From JBBQKI01 sp038326725 (GTDB lineage Bacteria > Bacteroidota > Bacteroidia > Flavobacteriales > Flavobacteriaceae): a DNA stretch of 15,105 nt. This document shows positions 6,788 to 14,401 of this stretch, piece by piece (position 1 is the stretch's first letter; every line of letters starts with the position of its first letter). A program made the position numbers and the translations under genes. The notes below the pieces were generated by a model. It was not told the DNA's origin. It made no database searches and was given only the letters and a program-made list of their open reading frames with translations. Location: the NCBI GenBank assembly GCA_038326725.1, contig JBBQKI010000044.1, positions 1-15,105 on the forward strand, given 5' to 3'.

Positions 6788-6795
6788 TATTTTTG
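6788..6795 (+). promoter_or_regulatory. Possible internal -7 element before the phosphohexomutase
   Basis: TATTTTTG fits TAnnTTTG and lies 17 bases before the ATG at 6813, in the only sizeable gap of the operon. No TTG at proper distance is seen. It could give a short-leader internal promoter. Confidence 0.3.
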
Positions 6796-6812
6796 CAGTC
6801 AAAATAAAGCAA

Positions 6813-8537
6813 ATGATCTACGTGGACCCGAAAATTTTAGCCAGAGCGAACCAATGGCTCACCCCTTTTTTTGATCCCGCCACGCAGCACACCATTAAAG
6901 AACTTATCGCTTTTGAACCCGAAACCCTTGAGGACAGTTTTTATAAAAACCTTGAATTCGGCACCGGTGGTATGCGCGGTATTATGGGCGTTGGCGACAA
7001 CCGCATCAATAAATATACACTGGGGAAAAACACTCAGGGAATTTCAAATTACCTCAAAAAACAGTTCGCAAACGAAAAAATAAAAGTTGCGATTGCTTAC
7101 GATTGCCGTCACAACAGCAAAGAACTTGCGAAAATTGTAGCCGATGTTTTTTCTGCCAACGGAATTCAGGTTTACCTTTTTTCAGATTTGCGCCCCACTC
7201 CCGAGCTTTCTTTTGCGGTTAGATATTTAAAATGCCATTGCGGAATTGTTTTGACCGCCTCCCATAATCCTCCAGAATACAACGGCTACAAGGTTTATTG
7301 GCAAGATGGCGGCCAATTGGTGCCACCGCAGGATTCCGAAATTATTGCCGAAATAAATTCGTTGAATTATGAAGCAGTAAATTTTGAAGCTAATGAAACT
7401 TTGATAGAATATATAGCTGCCGAAATTGATGTTAATTTTGCCGAAGCTTCGGTCAAAAATGGAAGTTTCAATACTTCGCAAAGTGCAAAGGATAATTTGA
7501 AAATAATTTTTACCCCGTTGCATGGTACGGCCATTACCATCCTCCCGAAAGTTTTGGAAATGGCAGGCTATAAAAATGTAAAAATTGTTGATGAGCAAGC
7601 CGAACCCAACGGCGATTTCCCCACAGTAAAATCGCCAAACCCAGAAGAGCCGGAAGCCTTGAAAATGGCTTTGGAAATTGGCGAAAAAGAAAACGCGGAC
7701 ATCGTGATTGGCACCGATCCGGACGGCGACCGTTTGGGAATTGCTGTGCGGGATTTTGAAGGAAAATTGACCCTCCTCAATGGCAACCAAGCCATGATAG
7801 TAAAAACCCATTTCCTTTTGGAACAATGGAAAAACGCCGGAAAACTCAGTGGAAACCAATTTGTCGCTTCCACCATTGTGTCCACGCCCATGCTCCGAAA
7901 GATTGCTTTAAGTTTTGGAGTTGATTTTAAAGAAGGACTCACCGGTTTTAAATGGATCGCGAAAATGATAAATGATCATCCACATCTGGATTTTATTGGC
8001 GGTGGCGAAGAAAGTTTTGGATATTTGGTAGGAGATTTTGTTCGCGATAAAGACGCGGTCACGGCCACTTTGCTAGCTTGTGAAATTGCTGCTCAGCATA
8101 AAAATTCCGGCAGTGGTATTTTTGAATATTTACAAAACATTTATAAAGAATTCGGCTTTTACCGCGAACATTTGGTTTCTTTGGTTCGTAAAGGAAAAAA
8201 GGGAGCGGAGGAGATTTCAAAATATATGAAAGAAATTCGTGAAAACCCTTTCACCGAAATAGCGGGAAGCAAAGTTATTTGTATTGAAGATTATCAAAAA
8301 GGGGAAATAAGAAAAATCGGGGAATTAAGTATTGAAGAATCACAACTTCCAAAATCCAATGTGATTATCTTCACCACCGAGGATGGGAGCAAAATTGCAG
8401 TACGGCCAAGCGGTACGGAGCCAAAAATCAAATTTTACATCAGTGTGAACATGGTTTCCAAAAATGAAAAAGAAGTGGGTAAAATACTTGAAGAAAAAAT
8501 CAAAAACATCATTGCCCACTTAAAAATAGCGGAATGA
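6813..8537 (+). CDS. Phosphohexomutase (phosphoglucomutase/phosphomannomutase family)
   Basis: This 574-aa cytoplasmic alpha-D-phosphohexomutase interconverts sugar 1- and 6-phosphates, feeding nucleotide-sugar synthesis. All four signature loops are present: the phosphoserine loop TASHNP with catalytic Ser150, the metal loop GTDPDGDRLG (Asp302, Asp304, Asp306), the sugar-binding loop GGGEESFGY (396-404, Glu399 and Ser401) and the phosphate-binding loop RPSGTEPK (531-538). The length and the early FGTGGMRG motif (49-56) fit the long PgcA/phosphomannomutase-like subgroup of Gram-positives and Bacteroidota. Whether glucose or mannose is preferred cannot be said. Its stop overlaps the ABC exporter start by four bases (ATGA), which indicates translational coupling. 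Confidence 0.95.
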   Translation: MIYVDPKILARANQWLTPFFDPATQHTIKELIAFEPETLEDSFYKNLEFGTGGMRGIMGVGDNRINKYTLGKNTQGISNYLKKQFANEKIKVAIAYDCRHNSKELAKIVADVFSANGIQVYLFSDLRPTPELSFAVRYLKCHCGIVLTASHNPPEYNGYKVYWQDGGQLVPPQDSEIIAEINSLNYEAVNFEANETLIEYIAAEIDVNFAEASVKNGSFNTSQSAKDNLKIIFTPLHGTAITILPKVLEMAGYKNVKIVDEQAEPNGDFPTVKSPNPEEPEALKMALEIGEKENADIVIGTDPDGDRLGIAVRDFEGKLTLLNGNQAMIVKTHFLLEQWKNAGKLSGNQFVASTIVSTPMLRKIALSFGVDFKEGLTGFKWIAKMINDHPHLDFIGGGEESFGYLVGDFVRDKDAVTATLLACEIAAQHKNSGSGIFEYLQNIYKEFGFYREHLVSLVRKGKKGAEEISKYMKEIRENPFTEIAGSKVICIEDYQKGEIRKIGELSIEESQLPKSNVIIFTTEDGSKIAVRPSGTEPKIKFYISVNMVSKNEKEVGKILEEKIKNIIAHLKIAE

Positions 8538-10360
8538 ACTACTTCAGAAAAATACTGCGTTACGCTATTCCGTACAAAAAGTATGCGTACCTCAACATAT
8601 TTTTCAACGTGCTTTACGCGGTTTTCAGCACCCTTTCACTTGTGGCGCTCATCCCGGTATTGCAGGTTATTTTCAGCAACCAACGCGAAATAGCCACAAA
8701 ACCGGTTTTTGATGGAATTGGCAATTTACGCCCCTACGCAGAGGATTCATTGAATTTTTATCTTGTAGACAATATCAATAAATATGGCGATTTTCAGGTT
8801 TTAATGTTCATGGTAGGTATAATCGTAGCCATGTTCCTTTTGAAAAACCTCAGCAATTACATGGCGATGTATTACATAACCTACTTGCGCAACGGGGTTT
8901 TGAAAGATGTGCGCAATGCCCTTTATAATAAGGTAATCCTTTTTCCCTTGGCATTTTATTCCGAAAAAAGAAAGGGAGATACCATAGCACGGCTCAGTGG
9001 AGATGTGGACGAGGTTAGAAATTCCGTTCTATCGATGCTGGAAATGATTGTGCGCGAACCGCTCACCATTTTATTTTCTTTAATAGCGATGCTGGTATTG
9101 AGTACAAAACTCACGCTCTTTGTTTTCATCTTCATTCCCATTTCCGGTTTCGTGATTTCAAAAATCGGGAAAGCCTTAAAGAAACGTTCGCTGAAAGTGC
9201 AGGAAGAACAAGGCGTTTTCCTTTCCATTTTGGAAGAAACCATGGGCGGGTTGCGCATCATAAAAGCATTCCATGCCGAACGGCTTTTCAGTAAAAAATT
9301 CGAGGACTCCAATGATCGGTTCTATCATCATTCCAATGCTGTGCTGCACCGCCAAAACTTGGCTTCCCCGCTAAGCGAACTTTTGGGGATCTTTGTCATA
9401 GGCGTGTTACTTATTTATGGTGGCTACCTTGTTTTTGTTGACAGGACCATGGACGCCAGTTTTTTTGTGGGCTACATTACTTTAGCCTATAATATCCTGA
9501 CCCCCGCAAAAGCAATCGCCAAGGCCAGCTATTCCATAAAAAGGGGCGATGGCGCGGCTGCACGTATTTTGGAACTTTTGGAGACCGAAAATACCATTAC
9601 AGATATTGCCAACCCTATTGAAAAAGAAAGTTTCAAAGAAAAAATTTCCATTAAAAACATTTCCTTTAAATATATGGACACTTATGTTTTGCAGGATTTT
9701 TCATTGGAAATTCCCAAAGGGGAAACCGTAGCCCTTGTTGGGCAATCGGGTAGCGGAAAAAGTACCATCGCCAATTTGTTGACCCGTTTTTATGACGTAA
9801 ACCAGGGCAGCATTGAAATTGATGGGGTTGATATTAAAAATATGTCCAAAAAATCTTTGCGTGGCCTTTTAGGCATTGTTTCCCAAGATTCTATTTTGTT
9901 TAATGATTCTGTGGCCAGCAATTTAAAAATTGGAAGACCAAATGCTTCCGAAAGCGAGTTGATGGAAGCAGCCGAAATAAGCAATTCGCTTGAATTCATA
10001 AAAGATTTGCCGGAGGGTTTTGAAACCAATATCGGGGATAGCGGAAACAAACTGAGCGGTGGACAGAAACAACGCTTGAGCATTGCCCGCGCCGTGCTCA
10101 AAAACCCGCCCATTATGATTCTAGATGAAGCCACTTCGTCCCTCGATACGGAAAGCGAAAGATTAGTGCAAGATGCTTTGGAAAAAATGATGAAGAACCG
10201 CACTACTTTAGTAATAGCGCACCGTTTGTCCACCATTCAAAATGCCGATACCATTGTCGTGCTTTCTAAAGGTAAAATAGTGGAACAGGGCAAACACCAC
10301 GAATTATTGGAAAAAAAAGGGGCTTATTACAATTTGGTGGAAATGCAATCTTTCACTTAA
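8534..10360 (+). CDS. MsbA-like ABC exporter (fused permease and ATPase)
   Basis: This 608-aa half-transporter is expected to act as a homodimer in the inner membrane. The first 340 residues hold about six membrane helices (for example around 20-45, 88-110, 175-190, 190-210, 280-300 and 308-325). The ATPase domain follows, with Walker A GQSGSGKST (403-411), Q-loop Gln451, signature LSGGQKQR (507-514), Walker B IMILDE (Asp531, Glu532), the D-loop SSLD and the switch His563 in IAHRLSTI. All catalytic residues are present. It is close to the MsbA/lipid flippase group, but substrate cannot be assigned from sequence. It is translationally coupled to the phosphohexomutase. Following a lipid-linked-sugar glycosyltransferase, flipping of a lipid or glycolipid is the natural guess. 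Confidence 0.94.
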   Translation: MNYFRKILRYAIPYKKYAYLNIFFNVLYAVFSTLSLVALIPVLQVIFSNQREIATKPVFDGIGNLRPYAEDSLNFYLVDNINKYGDFQVLMFMVGIIVAMFLLKNLSNYMAMYYITYLRNGVLKDVRNALYNKVILFPLAFYSEKRKGDTIARLSGDVDEVRNSVLSMLEMIVREPLTILFSLIAMLVLSTKLTLFVFIFIPISGFVISKIGKALKKRSLKVQEEQGVFLSILEETMGGLRIIKAFHAERLFSKKFEDSNDRFYHHSNAVLHRQNLASPLSELLGIFVIGVLLIYGGYLVFVDRTMDASFFVGYITLAYNILTPAKAIAKASYSIKRGDGAAARILELLETENTITDIANPIEKESFKEKISIKNISFKYMDTYVLQDFSLEIPKGETVALVGQSGSGKSTIANLLTRFYDVNQGSIEIDGVDIKNMSKKSLRGLLGIVSQDSILFNDSVASNLKIGRPNASESELMEAAEISNSLEFIKDLPEGFETNIGDSGNKLSGGQKQRLSIARAVLKNPPIMILDEATSSLDTESERLVQDALEKMMKNRTTLVIAHRLSTIQNADTIVVLSKGKIVEQGKHHELLEKKGAYYNLVEMQSFT

Positions 10361-10428
10361 AGTTGGGATTGTTTGCTTATAATTAAACCATTCCCGAAAA
10401 ATTCAGTCATTATTTAATAGAAAATTTT

Positions 10429-10980
10429 GTGGTCGAAGAAAAAGAGTTGGTATATAATCTCCAGTCAGGAAACAACCCCGATGCCGCTTTCCGCACATTG
10501 GTTTCCCAATACAAAGAGCGGTTATACTGGCAGATTCGGAAAATAGTTTTAAACCATGACGATACTGACGATGTGCTGCAGAACACGTTTATCAAGATTT
10601 TCAGGAACATCAATTCCTTTAAAGGTGAAAGCAAACTTCACACGTGGATGTTTCGGATTGCCACCAACGAAGCCATTACTTTTTTAAATTTAAAAGCTAA
10701 AAAAAACAACACTTCGCTGGAATCAGTAAAAGACCACGCCATAAAAAACCTCGAATCGGATGTTTACTTTGAGGGCGATGCGTTGCAATTAAAATTTCAA
10801 AAAGCAATCGCCACCCTGCCCCAAAAACAACAATTGATTTTTACAATGAAATATTTTGACGACGTTACTTACGAAGAACTTTCGGAAATACTGGAAACCT
10901 CAGTGGGTGGACTAAAAAGTAGTTACCATATTGCGGTTAAAAAAATAACGCAGTATATCAAAGCAAATGAAACCTTTTAA
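10429..10980 (+). CDS. ECF-type RNA polymerase sigma factor
   Basis: This 183-aa ECF sigma factor has region 2 at about 21-91, with the polymerase-binding segment DDTDDVLQNTFIKIF and the -10 recognition stretch KGESKLHTWMFRIATNEA. Region 4 is at about 122-176 and ends in a helix-turn-helix (TYEELSEILETSVGGLKSSYHIAVKKI). The likely start is GTG at 10429; no ATG lies close by. The gene lies 68 bases after the ABC exporter with no clear terminator between, so some read-through is possible. It is followed by a single-pass protein and a secreted Spy-like protein, the usual arrangement of an envelope-responsive ECF unit in Bacteroidota. No clear promoter of the TAnnTTTG type is seen, so it may have its own ECF-dependent promoter. 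Confidence 0.95.
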   Translation: MVEEKELVYNLQSGNNPDAAFRTLVSQYKERLYWQIRKIVLNHDDTDDVLQNTFIKIFRNINSFKGESKLHTWMFRIATNEAITFLNLKAKKNNTSLESVKDHAIKNLESDVYFEGDALQLKFQKAIATLPQKQQLIFTMKYFDDVTYEELSEILETSVGGLKSSYHIAVKKITQYIKANETF

Positions 10981-11002
10981 AGTTTTTTAAGTCAAAAAAC
11001 CA

Positions 11003-11500
11003 ATGAAGCAAAATAAACATACTTACGGTTTTAAGGTTCCTGAAACATATTTTTCGGACTTTGACGCACGTCTTTTTGGTAAACTGGAGGAAGAAAAACT
11101 TCCTACGGAAACCGGTTTTAAAATTCCCGAGGGTTATTTTGAAACAGTGGAAGAGTCTGTATTTGAACGGTTAGAGCTTCCGAGTGAAAAAGGAAAAGTA
11201 ATTCCATTATTTTCAAGAAAAGTTTGGGGTTACGGCGCTTCGGTAGCTGCTTCTGCCGCTTTGGTCTTTTTTGTTTTTAATATGAATAAAACTCAACCCG
11301 ATAGTTTTGACACGGTTCAATTTTCGGCCATTTCCAGTTACATTGAAGGCGAAAACTTGGGTCTTGATATTTCTGAAATAGAATCGCTTTTAAATGAAGA
11401 GGAAATTGGCACAATCCAATTTGAACATGATTTGGTTTCCCAAGATGTTTTGGAAGAATACCTTTTGGATAATATAGATGTTTCCCTTTTAAATCAATAA
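11003..11500 (+). CDS. Probable anti-sigma factor, single-pass membrane protein with duplicated motif
   Basis: This 165-aa protein has a cytoplasmic N-terminal part, one membrane segment (about 76-94) and an acidic C-terminal part of about 70 residues facing the periplasm. The N-terminal part is an internal duplication: residues 9-28 and 38-57 both read GFK(V/I)PE-x-YF...F-x-x-L, 29 residues apart and identical at 9 of 20 positions. No zinc-binding HxxxCxxC motif of classical anti-sigma factors is present. Position directly after the ECF gene (22-base gap), single-pass topology and the following Spy-like gene (0-base gap) support an anti-sigma role (inference). The GF-x-VPE-x-YF repeats are the obvious candidate for holding the sigma factor. 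Confidence 0.8.
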   Translation: MKQNKHTYGFKVPETYFSDFDARLFGKLEEEKLPTETGFKIPEGYFETVEESVFERLELPSEKGKVIPLFSRKVWGYGASVAASAALVFFVFNMNKTQPDSFDTVQFSAISSYIEGENLGLDISEIESLLNEEEIGTIQFEHDLVSQDVLEEYLLDNIDVSLLNQ

Positions 11501-11926
11501 ATGATGAAAAAACTATTCATTTTGCTCTTGTTTACTGGCTTCATGAATGCCCAAGAAAACAAGCACGAAAAAATAAAAGCCCTGAAAACGGCATATATTA
11601 CTGAAAAACTAGAATTGACTTCTGCGGAAGCAGAAAAATTTTGGCCAGTATACAATCTATATGACGAAAAACTTCATTTAAACCGCAAACAGTGCAAAAA
11701 AATATACGGCAAATTAAAGGAAGGGACTTTGAATCTGACCGAAACAGAAGCAAATTTACTTATCGAGGAATATGAGACCCAAAAAACGGAGGAACTTGAA
11801 ATCCGAAAGCAAATGCTCGAAAGTTTGAGAAATGTCATTTCTCCCAATAAAATCTTGCGGCTTTTCAAGGCAGAAGAAGATTTTAAGAAAGAACTTTTAA
11901 AACGTTATAGACAGGGAAAAGGTTAA
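11501..11926 (+). CDS. Secreted Spy/CpxP-like sensor of the ECF sigma unit
   Basis: This 141-aa protein has a signal peptide (MMKKLFILLLFTGFMNAQ, likely cleaved after about residue 17-18) and a mature part that is all helical and highly charged. LTxxQ-like segments typical of Spy/CpxP proteins are seen: LELTSAEAEKFWPVYNLYDEK (37-57) and LNLTETEANLLIEEYE (77-92), plus the end ISPNKILRLFKAEEDFKKEL. It matches the family described as sensor of ECF-type sigma factor in flavobacteria. It begins with ATGATG immediately after the TAA of the anti-sigma gene, so coupling is certain; either Met can be first. It probably senses misfolded proteins or surface stress in the periplasm and signals through the membrane protein (family-based inference). 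A bidirectional terminator follows. Confidence 0.85.
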   Translation: MMKKLFILLLFTGFMNAQENKHEKIKALKTAYITEKLELTSAEAEKFWPVYNLYDEKLHLNRKQCKKIYGKLKEGTLNLTETEANLLIEEYETQKTEELEIRKQMLESLRNVISPNKILRLFKAEEDFKKELLKRYRQGKG

Positions 11927-11966
11927 AAAAAATTATGTTTGATTAGTTGATTAATTAGATTGATTT

Positions 11967-11996
11967 AAAAAGGGTGTTTAAAAAGCGCCCTTTTTT
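11967..11996. terminator. Bidirectional terminator between the ECF operon and the BNR lipoprotein gene
   Basis: AAAAAGGGTG (11967-11976) pairs with CGCCCTTTTT (11986-11995) over ten pairs (one G-T) around a nine-base loop, with T-runs on both strands. It serves the convergent genes ending at 11926 and 11995; its right arm touches the latter's stop codon. Confidence 0.85.
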
Positions 11997-13047
11997 ATTT
12001 TCTGAATTGAAGTTTTGAAATCTTGTTTTCACCAGAAGCAAATGCGGTGCTGTCGTTCACAAATTCAATTGCATGAAAATCTTCCTTTGAAAGGACGATC
12101 CAGTTTTTCCCTTGGTCGCTACTATAAGAAACTCCCTGAGAACCCACGGACAAAAGGCCTTTTCCGGCTGAACCGGGAATAAATTTAACAGCGGAAGTAT
12201 AGCCCGGGCTTTTACCTTTGCCAATCAATTTCCAGTTTTTCCCGCCATCTTTTGTAATTGCTTTATTGGCATCATTAAAGGATTTATCTTCCCAATCGCC
12301 ACCAAAAACAATCCCGGTTTTTTCATCAAAAAAAGCGATGCTGTAAATTCCCGTCATTGCTTTCCCTTCAATAATGGGAGTATTGAAAACTTCCCAAGTT
12401 TTACCTTTGTCGGCAGAATGAAAAACACGGGCGCGCTTTCCCCCCGTTGCTATCCACGCATGGTCGCCAAAAAGTGCAATATTGGAATTGCTTGCCGCAA
12501 AGGCAGCTTCGCCGGTTTCCGTTTGAGGCAACATATCGCATGGTAGTTTTTCCCAACGGTTTCCGCCATCGCGAGTAATTATTATTGACAAACATGGCCC
12601 TGTTGGGTCGCCCATCGCAATGCCTTCATTGTCGTTCCAAAAAGCCATGGAATCGTAAAAAACCTTTTCACCGGTTTCCACGTATACTTCTTCAATATTA
12701 GTAGCTTCGCCCGAAATTTCGGCATCAAAACCGATTTTATAAAGTACTCCCGGATTTGCAATGCTCAATACGAAAACTGCTTCTTTGGTAGTTGCTATAG
12801 ATCGAAAATGTAAAAGGGAATCTTCATATTTTATAGTTGCCAGTTTTGGTGTCTTGCCGTCAATTAACCCGATTTTCCCTTTATTGGCTGCGAACCAAAC
12901 CCTATTTTCATCAATTGGAGCAATTGCGCGGATGCTGATGCTATCGGTAAAAATTTGAGTGATTTCAACGGAAGAAAATTTCGTTTCAACTTCTTCTTCA
13001 CAGGAAAAAAGGAAAATGAAGCTTAATAAAATTAAGGTAAAACGCAT
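11995..13047 (-). CDS. Asp-box (BNR) repeat lipoprotein, beta-propeller
   Basis: This 350-aa protein starts at the second in-frame Met (13047). MRFTLILLSFIFLFSC is a clean lipoprotein signal with Cys16, whereas the first ATG (13074) lies upstream of the predicted promoter and would bury the signal. Four Asp-box motifs (S/T-x-D-x-G-x-x-W) are seen at about 158-165 (TRDGGNRW), 211-218 (SADKGKTW), 265-272 (TKDGGKNW) and 309-316 (SSDQGKNW), the mark of sialidase-like or HCF136-like beta-propellers. Annotators often call such proteins oxidoreductase or glycosyl hydrolase, but no catalytic residues are apparent. The residues after Cys are acidic (EEEVE), resembling the Bacteroidota surface-export signal, so it may face outward. 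It ends at the shared terminator; no partner gene lies on the same strand. Confidence 0.88.
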   Translation of the reverse strand: MRFTLILLSFIFLFSCEEEVETKFSSVEITQIFTDSISIRAIAPIDENRVWFAANKGKIGLIDGKTPKLATIKYEDSLLHFRSIATTKEAVFVLSIANPGVLYKIGFDAEISGEATNIEEVYVETGEKVFYDSMAFWNDNEGIAMGDPTGPCLSIIITRDGGNRWEKLPCDMLPQTETGEAAFAASNSNIALFGDHAWIATGGKRARVFHSADKGKTWEVFNTPIIEGKAMTGIYSIAFFDEKTGIVFGGDWEDKSFNDANKAITKDGGKNWKLIGKGKSPGYTSAVKFIPGSAGKGLLSVGSQGVSYSSDQGKNWIVLSKEDFHAIEFVNDSTAFASGENKISKLQFRK

Positions 13048-13061
13048 AGATGTCTTTTTGC

Positions 13062-13069
13062 CAAAAGTA
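13062..13069 (-). promoter_or_regulatory. -7 element for the BNR lipoprotein
   Basis: TACTTTTG on the minus strand is a perfect TAnnTTTG match, 14 bases before the ATG at 13047. No TTG at the right distance is seen. It implies a leader of about 8-10 bases and argues against a start at 13074. Confidence 0.45.
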
Positions 13070-13095
13070 ATCAAAACTATTTATGGGCATTATGA

Positions 13096-13103
13096 TACCT
13101 TTG
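13096..13103 (+). promoter_or_regulatory. -7 element for the RsmB/NOP methyltransferase gene
   Basis: TACCTTTG matches TAnnTTTG perfectly, 46 bases before the ATG at 13150 and back-to-back with the divergent element at 13062-13069. The -33 TTG is not obvious. Confidence 0.5.
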
Positions 13104-13111
13104 CAAAATCA

Positions 13112-13131
13112 AACATTCACAAGAGAATGTT
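13112..13131. repeat. Inverted repeat in the RsmB/NOP gene leader
   Basis: AACATTC (13112-13118) and GAATGTT (13125-13131) are perfect 7-bp arms around a six-base spacer. They lie just after the predicted transcription start of the methyltransferase gene, so they could be an mRNA hairpin or an operator. Confidence 0.5.
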
Positions 13132-13149
13132 CTTTACAATTAAAAAAAA

Positions 13150-14358
13150 ATGAAATTACACCGTAACCTTGTTTTCGCCACTATTGATTCGCTCCACCTT
13201 ATTTTCAATGAAAAAAAACAGGCGGACAAAGTGTTGAAAGATACCCTGAAAAGAGATAAAAGATGGGGCGCCCGAGACAGGAGCTTTATTGCCGAAACTA
13301 CGTACGACATTGTGCGCTGGAAAAGGTTGTACGCAGAAATTGCCGAAGTCCGCGAACCTTTTGACCGCCAAAACTTGTTCCGTCTTTTCGCAGTTTGGGC
13401 CACCTTAAAAGGTGTTGCCATCCCAGAATGGAAACAATTTGAGGATACCCCCACCCGCCGAATTAAAGGAAAATTCGATGAGCTTTCAAAAATCAGGAAA
13501 TACCGTGAATCCATCCCCGATTGGTTGGATGAAATGGGCGAAAAAGAATTGGGCAAAAAATGGGACAAGGAAATTAGTGCATTGAATTCATTGGCAGATG
13601 TGGTGCTTCGGGTAAACACTTTAAAAACCACTACCGAAAAATTGCAAGAAGAACTTTCGGATCTCGAAATTGAAACCGAAACCATCAAAGGTTATCCGGA
13701 TGCCCTGAAATTAACTGAACGTGCAAACGTTTTCACCACCGATGCTTTCAAAAATGGTTGGTTTGAAGTGCAGGATGCTTCATCACAAAAAGTTGCTGAA
13801 ATGTTGGACCCCAAACCTGGGATGAAAATAATAGATGCTTGCGCGGGAGCGGGCGGAAAAAGCCTTCACATTGCCACGTTAATGCAAAACAAAGGGCAGT
13901 TGATCGCGATGGACATTTATGAAAATAAATTGAACGAACTAAAACGAAGGGCACGCCGAAACGATATTTTCAATATTGAAACCCGAGTGATCGATTCCAC
14001 CAAAGTGATAAAAAAACTAGCCGAAAAAGCGGACAAGGTTTTAATAGACGCACCCTGTTCAGGAATGGGGGTTTTGAAAAGGAACCCTGATGCCAAGTGG
14101 AAACTGCAACCGGATTTTTTTGAAAAAATCCGCGCCACCCAAAGCGAACTTTTAGATTCCTACTCGCGGATGGTGAAACCCGGCGGACAATTGGTTTATG
14201 CTACTTGTTCCATTTTTCCTTCCGAAAATGAACAGCAGGTCAAAGGTTTTTTAAGCCGTGAACAGGGAAAGGATTTTTCTTTAATTAAAGAAGAAAAAAT
14301 ATTGCCGAGTAAAAGCGGATTTGATGGTTTTTATATTTCGTTGCTTCAGAAGAAATAA
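13150..14358 (+). CDS. RsmB/NOP-family rRNA cytosine-5 methyltransferase
   Basis: This 402-aa cytoplasmic SAM-dependent methyltransferase of the RsmB/RsmF/Nop2 group modifies cytosine to m5C in rRNA, most likely 16S. Visible motifs are motif I DACAGAGGKS (229-238, SAM binding), motif IV DAPCSG (300-305; Cys303 assists product release) and motif VI ATCSIFPSENE (351-361; Cys353 is the catalytic nucleophile). The N-terminal 130 residues hold a stretch (ADKVLKDTLKRDKRWGARDRSF) resembling the NusB-like domain of RsmB. There is no C-terminal PUA-like domain, which argues against RsmF. Exact target position is not provable here. It is monocistronic: promoter element 46 bases upstream, terminator immediately after the stop. 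Confidence 0.93.
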   Translation: MKLHRNLVFATIDSLHLIFNEKKQADKVLKDTLKRDKRWGARDRSFIAETTYDIVRWKRLYAEIAEVREPFDRQNLFRLFAVWATLKGVAIPEWKQFEDTPTRRIKGKFDELSKIRKYRESIPDWLDEMGEKELGKKWDKEISALNSLADVVLRVNTLKTTTEKLQEELSDLEIETETIKGYPDALKLTERANVFTTDAFKNGWFEVQDASSQKVAEMLDPKPGMKIIDACAGAGGKSLHIATLMQNKGQLIAMDIYENKLNELKRRARRNDIFNIETRVIDSTKVIKKLAEKADKVLIDAPCSGMGVLKRNPDAKWKLQPDFFEKIRATQSELLDSYSRMVKPGGQLVYATCSIFPSENEQQVKGFLSREQGKDFSLIKEEKILPSKSGFDGFYISLLQKK

Positions 14359-14382
14359 AAAAACGGGCCGAAGCCCGTTTTT
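14359..14382. terminator. Bidirectional terminator after the methyltransferase gene
   Basis: AAAAACGGGC (14359-14368) and GCCCGTTTTT (14373-14382) form a perfect ten-pair stem with a CGAA tetraloop, flanked by A/T runs. It separates the convergent methyltransferase and GEVED protein genes. Confidence 0.92.
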
Positions 14383-14401
14383 CTTTTTTAAAGTGATTAA
14401 T

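Noticed and set aside
7227..7942. Minus-strand frames of 210 and 124 aa within the phosphohexomutase gene
   Set aside because: They are shadows of a gene with all four catalytic loops; no recognisable motif.
10361..10428. Terminator between the ABC exporter and the ECF sigma gene
   Set aside because: Only a weak, interrupted GGGA/TCCC pairing without a T-run is seen.
13048..13074. Upstream ATG of the BNR lipoprotein (359 aa)
   Set aside because: It would put nine extra residues before a clean lipoprotein signal and lies upstream of the predicted -7 box.
13140..13688. Minus-strand 182-aa frame (Ser/Phe-rich)
   Set aside because: It is antisense to the N-terminal part of the RsmB/NOP gene; Ser/Phe/Arg-rich composition is typical of reverse-strand reading of Lys/Glu-rich coding DNA.
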